Below are positions 44,754 to 56,043 of a stretch of DNA of 64,000 bases, one piece after another. The position numbers and the translations under genes are program-made. The DNA comes from Streptomyces sp. HUAS 15-9 (lineage in GTDB: Bacteria > Actinomycetota > Actinomycetes > Streptomycetales > Streptomycetaceae): positions 5,270,001-5,334,000 of the forward strand of contig NZ_CP106798.1 in assembly GCF_025642155.1 (NCBI RefSeq), written 5' to 3'. The first letter of the stretch is position 1. Each line of letters starts with the position of its first letter. The notes under the pieces were generated by a model. It saw only the letters and a program-made list of their open reading frames with translations. It did no database searches and was not told where the DNA came from.

Positions 44754-45383
44754 GTGGCCGCCAAGCCCGTGGCCAAGCGCCTCGTCGTGCTGGTCTCCGG
44801 ATCCGGCACCAATCTGCAGGCGCTCCTCGACGAGATCTCGCGCACCGGAAGCGAGGCCTACGGCGCGCAGATCGTCGCCGTCGGCGCCGACCGCGACGGC
44901 ATCGAGGGGCTGGCGCGGGCCGAGAGGGCCGGGCTGCCGACCTTCGTGCGGAAGGTGAGGGACTACGGGACGCGCGAGGAGTGGGACGCCGCGCTCACCG
45001 AGGCCGTCAGCGCCTACGAGCCCGACCTGGTCGTCTCCGCCGGGTTCATGAAGATCGTGGGCAAGGAGTTCCTCGCGCGCTTCGGCGGGCGGTTCGTCAA
45101 CACCCACCCGGCTCTCCTCCCCAGTTTTCCCGGGGCCCACGGCGTACGGGACGCGCTCGCGTACGGCGCCAGGGTCACCGGCTGCACCGTCCACTTCGTC
45201 GACGACGGCGTCGACACCGGGCCGATCATCGCTCAGGGCGTGGTGGAGGTCCGGGACGAGGACGACGAGAGCGCTCTGCACGAGCGCATCAAGGAAGTCG
45301 AGCGAAGGCTGCTCGTCGAGGTCGTGGGGCGGATCGCCCGCAACGGCTATCGCATTGAGGGACGAAAGGTAGTTATCCAGTGA
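44754..45383 (+). CDS. purN: Phosphoribosylglycinamide formyltransferase
   Basis: 209 aa, full length. It transfers formyl from 10-formyl-THF to GAR in purine synthesis. [18 protein letters not shown] is the start of the Rossmann-like fold with the GAR loop; the catalytic residues are in [14 protein letters not shown] (Asn, His) and [11 protein letters not shown] (Asp). GTG start after GAGAAAGGG. The stop overlaps the purH start by 4 bp, so the two steps of formyl transfer are one operon. Confidence 0.97.
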   Translation: MAAKPVAKRLVVLVSGSGTNLQALLDEISRTGSEAYGAQIVAVGADRDGIEGLARAERAGLPTFVRKVRDYGTREEWDAALTEAVSAYEPDLVVSAGFMKIVGKEFLARFGGRFVNTHPALLPSFPGAHGVRDALAYGARVTGCTVHFVDDGVDTGPIIAQGVVEVRDEDDESALHERIKEVERRLLVEVVGRIARNGYRIEGRKVVIQ

Positions 45384-46954
45384 CCGCCACCGCCGAGAGC
45401 ACCAAGCGGCCCATCCGCCGCGCGCTCGTCAGCGTCTACGACAAGACCGGACTCGAAGAGCTCGCCCGCGGGCTGCACGAGGCCGGTGTCGCACTCGTCT
45501 CCACCGGCTCCACCGCCTCCCGTATCGCCGCCGCCGGCGTCCCCGTCACCAAGGTCGAGGAGCTCACCGGCTTCCCCGAGTGCCTGGACGGCCGGGTCAA
45601 GACCCTGCACCCGAAGGTCCACGCGGGCATCCTCGCCGACCTGCGCCTCGACAGCCACCGCGAGCAGCTCGCCGAGCTGGGCGTCGAGCCGTTCGACCTG
45701 GTCGTCGTCAACCTCTACCCGTTCCGGGAGACCGTCGCCTCCGGCGCCTCGCCCGACGAGTGCGTCGAGCAGATCGACATCGGCGGGCCGTCGATGGTCC
45801 GCGCCGCCGCCAAGAACCACCCGTCCGTGGCCGTGGTCACCAGCCCCGCCCGGTACGCCGACGTCCTCGCGGCGGTCAAGGAGGGCGGCTTCGACCTCGC
45901 CACCCGCAAGCGGCTCGCCGCGGAGGCCTTCCAGCACACGGCGTCGTACGACGTGGCGGTCGCCTCCTGGTTCGCGTCCTCGTACGCCCCCGTCGACGAG
46001 TCGGCCTTCCCGGACTTCCTGGGTGCCACCTACGAGCGCAAGAACACCCTGCGCTACGGCGAGAACCCGCACCAGCCCGCCGCCCTCTACACCGGCGGCG
46101 GCCCGGCCGGCGGTCTCGCCGAGGCCGAGCAGTTGCACGGCAAGGAGATGTCGTACAACAACTACACGGACACGGACGCCGCGCGCCGTGCCGCGTACGA
46201 CCACGACGAGCCGTGCGTCGCGATCATCAAGCACGCCAACCCCTGCGGGATCGCGATCGGCGCGGACGTCGCCGAGGCGCACCGCAAGGCGCACGCCTGC
46301 GACCCGCTGTCCGCGTTCGGCGGCGTGATCGCGGTCAACCGCCCGGTGTCGAAGGAGATGGCCGAGCAGGTCGCGGAGATCTTCACCGAGGTCATCGTCG
46401 CGCCCGACTACGAGGAGGGGGCCCTGGAGGCCCTCGCCAAGAAGAAGAACATCCGCGTCCTGAAGGCCCCGGACGGTCCCTGCAACCGGGTCGAGGCCAA
46501 GCACATCGACGGCGGAGTCCTCCTCCAGGTCACCGACCGCCTCCAGGCCGACGGCGACGACCCGGCCAACTGGACGCTGGCGACCGGCGAGGCGCTGTCC
46601 GCCGGGGAACTGGCCGAGCTCGCCTTCGCCTGGAAGGCCTGCCGGGCCGTCAAGTCCAACGCCATCCTGCTCGCCAAGGACGGCGCCTCGGTCGGCGTCG
46701 GCATGGGCCAGGTCAACCGGGTCGACTCCGCGAAGCTGGCCGTCGAGCGGGCCGGTGCCGAGCGCGCCCAGGGCTCCTACGCCGCCTCCGACGCGTTCTT
46801 CCCGTTCCCCGACGGCCTGGAGATCCTCACCGCGGCCGGCGTCAAGGCCGTGGCCCAGCCCGGCGGTTCGGTCCGCGACGAACTGGTCGTGGAGGCCGCG
46901 AAGAAGGCAGGCGTGACGATGTACTTCACGGGCACGCGCCACTTCTTCCACTGA
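45380..46954 (+). CDS. purH: AICAR transformylase / IMP cyclohydrolase
   Basis: 524 aa, full length bifunctional enzyme for the last two steps to IMP. The N-terminal MGS-fold cyclohydrolase domain has [20 protein letters not shown] and [20 protein letters not shown] sequence ([15 protein letters not shown]); the transformylase domain carries KHANPCGIA, with the catalytic Lys-His pair, and [12 protein letters not shown] start overlapping purN. A perfect terminator follows 25 bp after the stop. It uses 10-formyl-THF, which FolD, encoded 1 kb away, supplies. Confidence 0.97.
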   Translation: MTATAESTKRPIRRALVSVYDKTGLEELARGLHEAGVALVSTGSTASRIAAAGVPVTKVEELTGFPECLDGRVKTLHPKVHAGILADLRLDSHREQLAELGVEPFDLVVVNLYPFRETVASGASPDECVEQIDIGGPSMVRAAAKNHPSVAVVTSPARYADVLAAVKEGGFDLATRKRLAAEAFQHTASYDVAVASWFASSYAPVDESAFPDFLGATYERKNTLRYGENPHQPAALYTGGGPAGGLAEAEQLHGKEMSYNNYTDTDAARRAAYDHDEPCVAIIKHANPCGIAIGADVAEAHRKAHACDPLSAFGGVIAVNRPVSKEMAEQVAEIFTEVIVAPDYEEGALEALAKKKNIRVLKAPDGPCNRVEAKHIDGGVLLQVTDRLQADGDDPANWTLATGEALSAGELAELAFAWKACRAVKSNAILLAKDGASVGVGMGQVNRVDSAKLAVERAGAERAQGSYAASDAFFPFPDGLEILTAAGVKAVAQPGGSVRDELVVEAAKKAGVTMYFTGTRHFFH

Positions 46955-46978
46955 CCGCATCTCCTCCACTGAACACAC

Positions 46979-47017
46979 GAGGGCCGTGTCCCCCCTGCCG
47001 GGCGGGACACGGCCCTC
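46979..47017. terminator. Terminator after purH
   Basis: Perfect 13-bp stem (GAGGGCCGTGTCC with its complement) and a 13-nt loop; convergent genes lie on both sides. Confidence 0.8.
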
Positions 47018-47056
47018 GACGGTGAACGGCGCGAGCCGCGCTGCCGGGCGGCGGGT

Positions 47057-47707
47057 TCAGTAGCGCGGGCGGGAGAACCAGGCCGTGCCGCTGGGGACGA
47101 CCGGGGCCGCGGTGATGATGGCCGCGAAGACGACCCAGATGAGCGGGAAGATCACCGCGGAAGCGAGACCGGAGTCCAGGCCGGCGAAGAGCATGATCAG
47201 ACCGACGATCCCGCCGAGCGCGCCGTAGACCACCGTGGTGATCCGCACGCCCTGGGCGCCCTTGCCGAACTTGACGCCGAGCGTGATGGACAGCGCTGCC
47301 AGGCCCAGGGCGATGAGCGCGAGGAACACGATCAGGCCCGCCGCCATGTGGCCGCCGTCGCCGATCGTGCCGAATGGGTTGTCGGATGATGAGGAGCTCA
47401 GCTCGTCCGCCTTGTCCGACACGTCGTTGACGAAGGCCGCGACGTAGAGCCAGGCGAGGCCGCCCAGGATCTGCACCGCGGAGATGATGTACAGGAACAC
47501 CCGCGCCGTAACGAGCAGGCCCGGCATCGTCTGCGGCATCGCGTTGCCGCCGGGGTAGGCGGAGTAGGCGGGCTGCTGGGGGTAGCCGTAGCCCTGCGGC
47601 GGGACGCCGGGCTGCGGCGGACCCTGCTGGGGGTAGCCGTAGTTCGGCGCGGCCGGCGGTTGCTGAGGCGGCGGGCCGTAGGGGTTGTTCGGGTCGCCGA
47701 AGCTCAT
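47057..47707 (-). CDS. Proline-rich four-helix membrane protein
   Basis: 216 aa from the ATG at 47707 (MSFGDPNNPYGPPPQQ; GGAGG upstream). Residues 1-60 are a Pro/Gln/Tyr/Gly-rich cytosolic tail with PQQGPPQPGVPPQGYGYPQQ-type repeats; four membrane helices follow, with an extracytoplasmic loop (DVSDKADELSSSSSDNPFG) after the first. It resembles the large group of uncharacterised Streptomyces proteins with Pro/Tyr tails and a helical bundle. No motif gives a function. Confidence 0.75.
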   Translation of the reverse strand: MSFGDPNNPYGPPPQQPPAAPNYGYPQQGPPQPGVPPQGYGYPQQPAYSAYPGGNAMPQTMPGLLVTARVFLYIISAVQILGGLAWLYVAAFVNDVSDKADELSSSSSDNPFGTIGDGGHMAAGLIVFLALIALGLAALSITLGVKFGKGAQGVRITTVVYGALGGIVGLIMLFAGLDSGLASAVIFPLIWVVFAAIITAAPVVPSGTAWFSRPRY

Positions 47708-47954
47708 GGCGGTCTTTCCTCCGTTGCTCAGGTGCGGGGACGACACGCGCCACGGTGTGGAGGAGAGTTCTACAGATGCGGTCCGTCCCCCCGGTACTGC
47801 CCGCGGCACTGTGTGCTCATCGTTCTTTAGCAGGCTCTTACTTGTCCAGCCGCATTCGCCATATGTTGTGCAAGTGCAACATCATTGATCATGAGGTGTC
47901 CATGGTCCGGACCCGGATTGGAACCTGGGGCCCGTCATCCGCGAGGATGGGAAC
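47708..47954. other. folD upstream region
   Basis: Divergent promoters lie here. ATGTTGTGCAAGTGCAACAT at 47863-47882 is an imperfect inverted repeat (arms ATGTTG.TGCA and TGCAACAT) and may be an operator. GAGGATGGGAAC precedes the folD ATG. Confidence 0.45.
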
Positions 47955-48809
47955 ATGACCGCCCAGATTCTCGATGGCAAGGCCACCGCAGCCGCGATCA
48001 AGTCCGATCTGACCGCCCGCGTGGCGGCGCTGAAGGAGAAGGGCGTCACGCCCGGCCTCGGCACGATCCTGGTCGGGGACGACCCCGGCAGCCAGAAGTA
48101 CGTCGCCGGCAAGCACCGCGACTGCGCGGAGGTCGGCATCGCCTCCATCCAGCGCGAGCTGCCGGACACGGCCACGCAGGAGGAGATCGAGGCGGTCGTA
48201 CGCGAGCTGAACGGGGACCCGGCCTGCACCGGCTACATCGTCCAGCTGCCGCTGCCCAAGGGCATCGACGAGAACCGGATCCTGGAGCTGATGGACCCGG
48301 ACAAGGACGCGGACGGCCTGCACCCGATGAACCTCGGCCGTCTCGTGCTCAACGAGCCGGCCCCGCTGCCCTGCACCCCGAACGGCGTGCTGACCCTGCT
48401 GCGCCGCTACGGCGTGGAGATCAAGGGCGCCGAGGTCGTGGTCGTCGGCCGCGGTGTCACCATCGGCCGCCCGATGCCGCTGCTGCTCACCCGGCGCAGC
48501 GAGAACGCGACCGTGACCCAGTGCCACACCGGCACCCGTGACCTCTCCGCCCACCTCAGGCGCGCGGACATCATCGTCGCGGCCGCCGGTTCCGCCCATC
48601 TGATCCGGCCCGAGGACGTCAAGCCGGGCGCGGCCGTCCTCGACGTCGGCGTCTCGCGCAGCGCCGAGGGCAAGATCGTGGGCGATGTCCACCCGGACGT
48701 GGCGAAGGTGGCCGGGTGGATCTCCCCGAACCCGGGCGGCGTGGGTCCGATGACCCGCGCGCAGCTGCTCGTCAACGTGGTCGAGGCGGCGGAGCGCAGT
48801 GCCGGCTGA
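47955..48809 (+). CDS. folD: Methylene-THF dehydrogenase / methenyl-THF cyclohydrolase
   Basis: 284 aa, full length. It interconverts 5,10-methylene-THF and 10-formyl-THF with NADP, feeding PurN and Pur[16 protein letters not shown] contains the YVxxK motif (with Lys in AGKHRD); [12 protein letters not shown] is the substrate loop; [16 protein letters not shown] is the dinucleotide-binding segment and [16 protein letters not shown] the conserved C-terminal loop. The DUF3017 gene overlaps its 3' end by 11 bp. Very confident. Confidence 0.97.
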   Translation: MTAQILDGKATAAAIKSDLTARVAALKEKGVTPGLGTILVGDDPGSQKYVAGKHRDCAEVGIASIQRELPDTATQEEIEAVVRELNGDPACTGYIVQLPLPKGIDENRILELMDPDKDADGLHPMNLGRLVLNEPAPLPCTPNGVLTLLRRYGVEIKGAEVVVVGRGVTIGRPMPLLLTRRSENATVTQCHTGTRDLSAHLRRADIIVAAAGSAHLIRPEDVKPGAAVLDVGVSRSAEGKIVGDVHPDVAKVAGWISPNPGGVGPMTRAQLLVNVVEAAERSAG

Positions 48810-49278
48810 GGACGATCACCGCACCCCCAAGGCTCCCGCGGACACGGAGCCGACGGTCCGTGACGCGATCAGCGCGCCGGACGCCGAGGGCCGGCCGAGG
48901 CGGATCACGCGCCGCTTCCCGCTGTTCACCCGGGACACCGCGCGTCCCGAGGGCGGCGGCCGGGCCGCTCCCGGCGACGCCCCGGCGCCCGCCCGCCAGT
49001 GGCCGATGCTCGTCGTGCTGTCCACGGTCGCCATCGGCCTGCTGCTGACCGCGCTCGACGTGTTCCGCTACGGGACCCTGCTGGTCGGCGCCGCCCTGCT
49101 GGCCGGTGCGGTGATGCGCTGGGTCCTGCCGAGCGTCGGCATGCTCGCCGTGCGCTCCCGCTTCACGGACGTCGTCACCTACGGTGTACTCGGCCTGGCG
49201 ATCGTCATGCTGTCGCTGATGGTCCAGCGGGACATCCCGTTCCTGAAGGACATCCTGCACTTCACGCTGAAGAGCTAG
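48799..49278 (+). CDS. DUF3017 membrane protein
   Basis: 159 aa. About 65 charged, disordered residues precede three membrane helices ([57 protein letters not shown]). The pattern [20 protein letters not shown] with a C-terminal DIPFL is that of DUF3017, a small actinobacterial family almost always found next to folD. The GTG at 48799 overlaps folD, so the two are translationally coupled. Function unknown. Confidence 0.88.
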   Translation: MPAEDDHRTPKAPADTEPTVRDAISAPDAEGRPRRITRRFPLFTRDTARPEGGGRAAPGDAPAPARQWPMLVVLSTVAIGLLLTALDVFRYGTLLVGAALLAGAVMRWVLPSVGMLAVRSRFTDVVTYGVLGLAIVMLSLMVQRDIPFLKDILHFTLKS

Positions 49279-49600
49279 GACGCTCTCACGACGCGACCGT
49301 GGCCCGCACCTCCCCCGAGGAGTGCGGGCCACGGTGGTTCTCGGGGCGGGCTCCCGGGAACGGAGCTCCGCAGCGGTGGCCCGCCCCCTCCCCCGAACGG
49401 GGACGGACCGCCGCCACGACCCACACTCCTGCAGTGGGAACGGCCTGTTCAACGCCTGTCAGTGCGCTGTGGCACGGAGGTGACCGTTCCGCTACGTGAC
49501 CGGGCCCTGGTCACAGCCACGGGAACCGACGGGGCGCCCGTCATCGTCACCGGATCAGAGCGGGTGAACCGATGAGCCGAAGGATGCCGGGAGGTGCACG
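49279..49600. other. 322-bp intergenic region
   Basis: Holds the terminator described at 49297-49334, then about 265 bp with no gene. The promoter of the XRE-like gene must lie in it; no palindrome stands out. Confidence 0.4.
49297..49334 (+). terminator. Terminator of folD operon
   Basis: Perfect 13-bp stem (CCGTGGCCCGCAC with its complement) and a 12-nt loop shortly after the DUF3017 stop. Confidence 0.75.
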
Positions 49601-50080
49601 ATGGGCGGCTGGCAGCCGCTGCCGGACGAACTCCCGCCGGAAGTACGGCACTTTGTCGAACATCTGCGGCTCCTCAAGGACAGCACCGGCCTCAGTCTGG
49701 TGGCGCTGGGCGCGCGCACCGCGTACAGCAAGTCCTCCTGGCAGCGCTACCTCAACGCGGTCCAGCCACCGCCCCGGCAGGCCGTCGAGGCGCTGTGCCG
49801 GGTCGCGGGCCTGGCCGGCGTGGACGCCGAACGGCACGTCGTGCGCTGGGAACTCGCCGTCAAGGCCTGGCCCCGCCCGGCGACGGCACCCGAGCGCTCC
49901 GGGCATTCCGGGGGACCCGACGGCGCCGAGGCGTACGAGGACGATCCGACGCTTCCCTGGTGGGACCGGCCGGAGGAGCGGCAGCCGCCCCGACCGGCCG
50001 GACGCCTGCTGCTGTCCGCGGTGTTACTCCTGCTCGTCCTGCTCCTCGTCGCGGTCGTGGGGGCCGTGGTCTTCGGCTGA
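49601..50080 (+). CDS. Membrane-anchored XRE-like protein (short paralogue)
   Basis: 159 aa. N-terminal HTH (LPDELPPEVRHFVEHLRLLK, then SLVALGARTAYSKSSWQRYL), a variable linker, and a C-terminal membrane helix (LLLSAVLLLLVLLLVAVVGA). GGGAGG precedes the ATG. The next gene begins with the same layout and is 300 bp downstream, so they arose by tandem duplication. A tail-anchored DNA-binding protein suggests transmembrane signalling or chromosome-to-membrane tethering; this is inference. Confidence 0.75.
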   Translation: MGGWQPLPDELPPEVRHFVEHLRLLKDSTGLSLVALGARTAYSKSSWQRYLNAVQPPPRQAVEALCRVAGLAGVDAERHVVRWELAVKAWPRPATAPERSGHSGGPDGAEAYEDDPTLPWWDRPEERQPPRPAGRLLLSAVLLLLVLLLVAVVGAVVFG

Positions 50081-50377
50081 CCGCCGGCTGCAGGCTGTTG
50101 TCGCCGGCCGCTGACCCGAGCGCCCCAAGTCCGCACAATCGGGCTAACGTGTCCAATCGGGACGGTCCGGTGGACCGCGCGGTGGTCGGCGTGCAACGGT
50201 GCATGCCCAATGGGCCCGTTGCTCCCGTGCGCCCCCTTCCCGGGAACTGCGATCCTTAGGAGACGCATCCCCGTGGGTAGCCAGAACGGGGACCGGCGCA
50301 GAACACCACGCGCACACGGCACAGGGGAAGGCGCGCGGAACAGAACAGCACCAACAGGGGGGAAAGAGGGGGAAACG
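50081..50377. other. Intergenic region between the XRE paralogues
   Basis: CAATCGGG occurs twice about 20 bp apart (near 50136 and 50154), possibly regulator half-sites. Otherwise no structure was recognised. Confidence 0.35.
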
Positions 50378-51573
50378 ATGCCTCGTTGGAAAGCCTTGCC
50401 GGATGAACTCGATCCGCAGGTCAGGGAGTTCGCAAGCCAACTGCGGCGGCTCGTGGACCGCAGCGGGCTGAGCATCGCGGCGCTGGCCGACCGCACGGGC
50501 TACAGCAAGACGTCCTGGGAGCGTTATCTCAACGGCCGGCTGCTCGCGCCCAAGGGTGCGATCGTGGCGCTGGCCGAGGTCACCGGCACCAATCCCATTC
50601 ACCTGACGACCATGTGGGAGCTCGCCGAGCGCGCCTGGAGCCGTTCGGAGAACCGCCACGACATGACCATGGAGGCGATCCGGATCTCCCAGGCGCGCGC
50701 CGCGCTCGGGGAGTTCGGCGGGCCTCCCACGGGCGCCAACGGAAACAAGACGGCCCGTAAGGGCGGCAGTGCGACGGTCAGCCCCGGGATCGCGGGACCG
50801 GCGGGCGTGTCCCCGACGATCCCGCCGATCCCGTCCCAGCCGACGGCACCCGACGCCGACGCCCGGGAGGAGGCCCAGAAGCCCTCCGCGCCGAGCGGCC
50901 CCAACTCCTGGGGCATCGCCGGGTACGAGGGCCCGTCGCAGGCGAGCCGTCGGCCCTCCGGCCAGGCGGCGAAGCCCGAGGCCGCGGGGCTGGCTCCGGC
51001 GCAGGCCTCCCCGGACGGCCCCGGCCGGACCCAGGCGGCTCCGGGCCCGTACGGCGAACCTCCCCAGGCTCCGCGCCCCGGCGGACCCACCGGCGCGGGG
51101 AGCGCGGGCAGGCGGCGGCTGACGATGTTCCTCGCGGGTGTCGTCGGCGCGGCCGTCGTCGTGGCCGCCGTCTTCTTCTTCACCAGGGGCGGCGACAAGA
51201 AGAACGAGGGCTCGCCCAAGTCGCCCTCCCCGTCCGCCAGCACCGACGCCAGCCTGCCCGCCGGGGTCAAGTGCAGCGGCGCGGGCTGCACCGGCAAGGA
51301 CGCGGAGAGCATGGGGTGCAGCGGCGACCTGGTGACCACCGCCAGGTCCGTCGCCGTCGGCGCGGCCGTTCTCGAGGTCCGCTACAGCAAGACCTGTGGT
51401 GCGGCCTGGGGGCGGATCACCGGGGCCACGCAGGGGGACCAGGTCCGGGTCACCGTGGGCAAGGTCAAGGAGAGCGGTGACATCACCACTCCCGGTGACA
51501 CCATCGCGTACACGCCGATGGTGGCCGTGAAGGACGCGGCCGAGGTGAAGGCGTGCGCCACGCTGGCGTCGGG

Positions 51574-51595
<22 letters not shown>
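50378..51595 (+). CDS. XRE HTH, membrane-anchored DUF2690 protein
   Basis: 405 aa from the ATG at 50378 (GAGGGGGAAACG upstream). HTH at residues 5-70 (LPDELDPQVREFASQLRRLV, then ADRTGYSKTSWERYL), a disordered Pro/Ala/Ser-rich linker of about 190 residues, one membrane helix (LTMFLAGVVGAAVVVAAVFFF), then an extracytoplasmic DUF2690 domain with four Cys (KCSGAGCTGKDAESMGCSG, then YSKTCGAAWGRI). The Cys residues probably make disulfides outside the cell. The layout implies sensing outside and DNA or protein binding inside. It is a longer paralogue of the gene upstream. Confidence 0.88.
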
Positions 51596-52981
<1,386 letters not shown>

Positions 52982-53028
52982 GCCGACCGGCAGACCGTCC
53001 CTGTCACGAGTTCTGTCACGAGCCCGCA

Positions 53029-53065
53029 CGGGCCCTGTTCCGGTTTTCTGCCGGAACGGGGCCCG
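53029..53065 (+). terminator. Terminator after mdh
   Basis: 15-bp stem (CGGGCCCTGTTCCGG with CCGGAACGGGGCCCG, one G-T pair) and the loop TTTTCTG, 48 bp after the mdh stop. Confidence 0.75.
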
Positions 53066-53126
53066 CGCCCGTTTTCGCCGCTACCGTCAAGAGCGGTACG
53101 CGGCACGGTGATTCGGGGGGCTCGCG

Positions 53127-54254
53127 ATGAGCGAATGGGACAGCGGCGGTCAGGACGGCCACAGCGCGGGTTCGGGGCCGGAGCACGAGCCGAGCGAGGA
53201 GAGGGGCCAGGCCGCGTGGTCCGCGCCCGAGCCGGACTCGCCGCCCCCGTGGGCGTCGGCCCAGACACGTACGGCCTCGGCGCCGCCCCCGTGGGCCGGC
53301 CCGCGCCCGGACGACGAGGCGGCCCGCGCGGCGGCCGACCGTCGTCACAGTGACCGCCGGGGTGACACCCCACCCCCGCCGCCACCCCCGTGGGCGTCCG
53401 CCGAGACGCAGGTCGGCACGCCGGCGCCCCCGTTCCGCACGCCGCCCCACATGGCACCGCAGATGCCGCCGCAGCCGCAGGCACCGCACCAGCCCCAGCA
53501 ACCCCAGCCCTGGGCCCCGTCCTTCCCGGCCCACCCCTACACCCCGCCCGGCACCCCGCGGCGCGGCCCCGGCCTTGTGCTCCTCGTGCTCGCCGTCATC
53601 GTCGTCGCCGCGGGATCCGCCCTCGGCGTCTGGTTCCTCAACCGCGACGACGGCACCGGAGCAGGGGCGAGCCCTTCCACGAGCGTGTCCGCCGGAGCCT
53701 CGACGCCAAAGACCTCGCTCCCGTCACAGACCCCCGAGAGCCCGCAGGAGACCCCGAAGGAAACCCCGTCGGCCTCGACGCTCGCCTCTCCGCCCGCCGC
53801 CGGCTACCGCACCGCCCGGGACCCGGTCGGCTACACGCTCAACGTGCCCGACGGCTGGACCCGTCGGCAGAAGCAGGGCGAGAAGGCCGCGGTGGTCTTC
53901 TACGACTCGCCGTCCGACGGCCGCCAGCTGCAGATCTTCGAGCTGTCGGAGTCGACCCCGGCCGAGTCCCTGGACCTGGCGGAGAACGACTCCACCTACG
54001 GCTACTCCAAGCAGCCCGGCTACCAGGCGGGCGACCGCACCTCGGGCGACACCTGGGTCGAGCTGTCGTACCGCTACGACGACAAGGACAAGGGCGCCCG
54101 CCAGGTCATCGACCACCGCTTCCAGGCGGCCGACGGCACGCTCTACGCGATCCGCTCCAGCGGCCCCGAGGAGCTGTCCGCCGACCGGATCCGCGAGCCG
54201 CTCGCCGCGGCCGTGGCGTCCTTCTGCCCGACGAACTCCCGGTGCGGCCAGTGA
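53127..54254 (+). CDS. Proline-rich single-pass membrane protein
   Basis: 375 aa. The cytosolic N-terminus (residues 1-145) is disordered and rich in Pro, with three copies of a PPPWA(S/G) motif (SPPPWASAQT, APPPWAGPRP, PPPPWASAET). One membrane helix follows (GLVLLVLAVIVVAAGSALGV), then a Ser/Thr/Pro linker and an extracytoplasmic domain of about 140 residues (GYTLNVPDGWTRRQKQGEKA) with two Cys at the very end. The outer domain resembles the PsbP/Mog1-like fold seen in similar actinobacterial proteins, by pattern only. Function unknown. Confidence 0.75.
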   Translation: MSEWDSGGQDGHSAGSGPEHEPSEERGQAAWSAPEPDSPPPWASAQTRTASAPPPWAGPRPDDEAARAAADRRHSDRRGDTPPPPPPPWASAETQVGTPAPPFRTPPHMAPQMPPQPQAPHQPQQPQPWAPSFPAHPYTPPGTPRRGPGLVLLVLAVIVVAAGSALGVWFLNRDDGTGAGASPSTSVSAGASTPKTSLPSQTPESPQETPKETPSASTLASPPAAGYRTARDPVGYTLNVPDGWTRRQKQGEKAAVVFYDSPSDGRQLQIFELSESTPAESLDLAENDSTYGYSKQPGYQAGDRTSGDTWVELSYRYDDKDKGARQVIDHRFQAADGTLYAIRSSGPEELSADRIREPLAAAVASFCPTNSRCGQ

Positions 54255-54459
54255 TTCCGGCTCCGGCAGTGAACTGAAGCCCTCAGCCCCTCAGTCGGCC
54301 TGCTTTTGGCCCGTTTTGTCCGTCCGTTCCGTGAGGTGGCGCACTTTCGGGCGTGGATTGCGCATGCAATCCGGCGGCCGGGGCAGGCGGCCTCCGTCCC
54401 CGAGAGTGACGCGAATGCGACACAGGGGAGCGAAACAGGAACGGAAGGCATCACCGAAC
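54255..54459. promoter_or_regulatory. Promoter region of the betaine operon
   Basis: GGATTGC and GCAATCC (54355-54361 and 54366-54372) are perfect 7-bp arms around GCAT, a strong operator candidate about 90 bp before the first start codon. TTGTCC at 54317 may be part of a -35 box. No regulator gene of BetI type lies next to the operon. Confidence 0.55.
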
Positions 54460-55980
54460 ATGGCGGACAGAACGGAACGACGGTCGACGGCGACCATCCA
54501 CGCGGGAGGAGAGTGGCTGGACGCGGTCTCCGGCGCGACGCGCGAGATCATCGACCCCGCGGACGCCCTGCCCTTCGCGGTGGTCGCCGAGGGCGACGAG
54601 AAGGACGCGGAGCTCGCGGTGGCCGCCGCCCGCCGTGCCTTCGACACCGGGGACTGGCCCCGTACGCCCGTCGCCGAGCGGGCCGCGCTGCTGCGCCGGG
54701 TCGCCGACCTCCTCCTGCGCGACCGCGAAGAGCTCGGTCTGCTGGAGAGCCGCGACGCGGGCAAGACCCTCGAAGAGGGCCGGGTCGACATCGACTGCGT
54801 CGCCGACGCCTTCCGCTACTTCGCCGACCTCGTCGCCGCCGAGGCCCCCGGCCGTGTCGTCGACGCGGGCTCGGCCGACGTGCACAGCGTCGTCGTACAC
54901 GAACCCGTCGGCGTCTGCGCGCTGATCACGCCTTGGAACTACCCGCTTCTGCAGGCCAGCTGGAAGATCGCCCCGGCGCTCGCCGCCGGGAACACCTTTG
55001 TGATCAAGCCGAGCGAGATCACCCCGCTGACGACGATCGCCCTGATCGAGCTGCTCGTCGAGGCCGGGCTGCCCGCCGGAGTCGCCAACCTCGTCACCGG
55101 GCCCGGCCACGCGGTCGGTGCCCGGCTCGCCGAGCACCCCGACGTCGACCTGGTCTCCTTCACCGGTGGCCTGGTGAGTGGCACCAAGGTCGCCCAGGCC
55201 GCCGCGCCGAGCGTCAAGAAGGTCGCCCTCGAACTCGGCGGCAAGAACCCCAACGTCGTCTTCGCCGACGCCTGCGCCACCGACGAGGGCTTCGACACCG
55301 CCGTCGACCAGGCCCTCAACGCCGCCTTCATCCACAGCGGCCAGGTCTGCTCGGCCGGCGCCCGGCTCATCGTCGAGGAGCCGCTGCGCGAACGCTTCGT
55401 CGCCGAACTCGCCCGCAGGGCCGGGCGGATACGCCTCGGCCGGGGCACCGAGCCGGGCGTGGAGTGCGGCCCGCTGGTCTCCGAGCAGCAGCGCGCCAAG
55501 GTGGAGTCGTACGTCGCCTCGGCGCTCGCCGAGGGCGCGGTCCTGCGCTCCGGCGGCAAGCGGCCCGAACCCGCCGCGACCAGGCCGGAGGCGGGCTACT
55601 TCTACGAGCCGACCGTCCTCGACCAGTGCCACCGGGAGATGAGGGTCGTCCGCGAGGAGGTCTTCGGACCGATCCTCACCGTCGAGACCTTCCGCACCGA
55701 GGACGAGGCCGTGGCTCTCGCCAACGACACCGAGTACGGCCTCGCCTCAGCCGTCTGGACCGCCGACGCTGGCCGCGCCCGGCGCGTCGCCGCGCGGCTG
55801 CGCCACGGCACCGTCTGGATCAACGACTTCCACCCCTACCTCCCGCAGGCGGAGTGGGGCGGCTTCGGCAAGAGCGGCGTGGGCCGCGAGCTGGGACCCG
55901 CAGGGCTCGCCGAGTACCGCGAGGCCAAGCACGTCTACCAGAACCTCGCGCCCAAGCCCGTGCGCTGGTTCGCCGGCTGA
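54460..55980 (+). CDS. Betaine-aldehyde dehydrogenase-like NAD(P) aldehyde dehydrogenase
   Basis: 506 aa. It oxidises betaine aldehyde to glycine betaine in this context. Rossmann/NAD site: ITPWNYPLLQASWKIAPALA and KPSEITPLTT; catalytic Glu in LELGGKNPNVVF; catalytic Cys in HSGQVCSAGARLI. FGPILTVE and GFGKSGVGRELG are the usual C-terminal motifs. The ATG at 54460 (MADRTERRST) is chosen since the long upstream open frame overlaps another gene. A choline oxidase-like GMC gene follows 63 bp downstream, which strongly supports the betaine role (betB-type). Confidence 0.9.
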   Translation: MADRTERRSTATIHAGGEWLDAVSGATREIIDPADALPFAVVAEGDEKDAELAVAAARRAFDTGDWPRTPVAERAALLRRVADLLLRDREELGLLESRDAGKTLEEGRVDIDCVADAFRYFADLVAAEAPGRVVDAGSADVHSVVVHEPVGVCALITPWNYPLLQASWKIAPALAAGNTFVIKPSEITPLTTIALIELLVEAGLPAGVANLVTGPGHAVGARLAEHPDVDLVSFTGGLVSGTKVAQAAAPSVKKVALELGGKNPNVVFADACATDEGFDTAVDQALNAAFIHSGQVCSAGARLIVEEPLRERFVAELARRAGRIRLGRGTEPGVECGPLVSEQQRAKVESYVASALAEGAVLRSGGKRPEPAATRPEAGYFYEPTVLDQCHREMRVVREEVFGPILTVETFRTEDEAVALANDTEYGLASAVWTADAGRARRVAARLRHGTVWINDFHPYLPQAEWGGFGKSGVGRELGPAGLAEYREAKHVYQNLAPKPVRWFAG

Positions 55981-56043
55981 GCCCCCGCCCCCCGGGCCCT
56001 CTCCCGGCCCCTCTCCCCGATCCCTCCGGAGCAAGAAACCCCC

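Noticed and set aside
53350..54459. Upstream extension of the aldehyde dehydrogenase frame
   Set aside because: It overlaps the Pro-rich membrane protein and is Arg/Pro-rich shadow sequence; ALDH homology begins at 54460.
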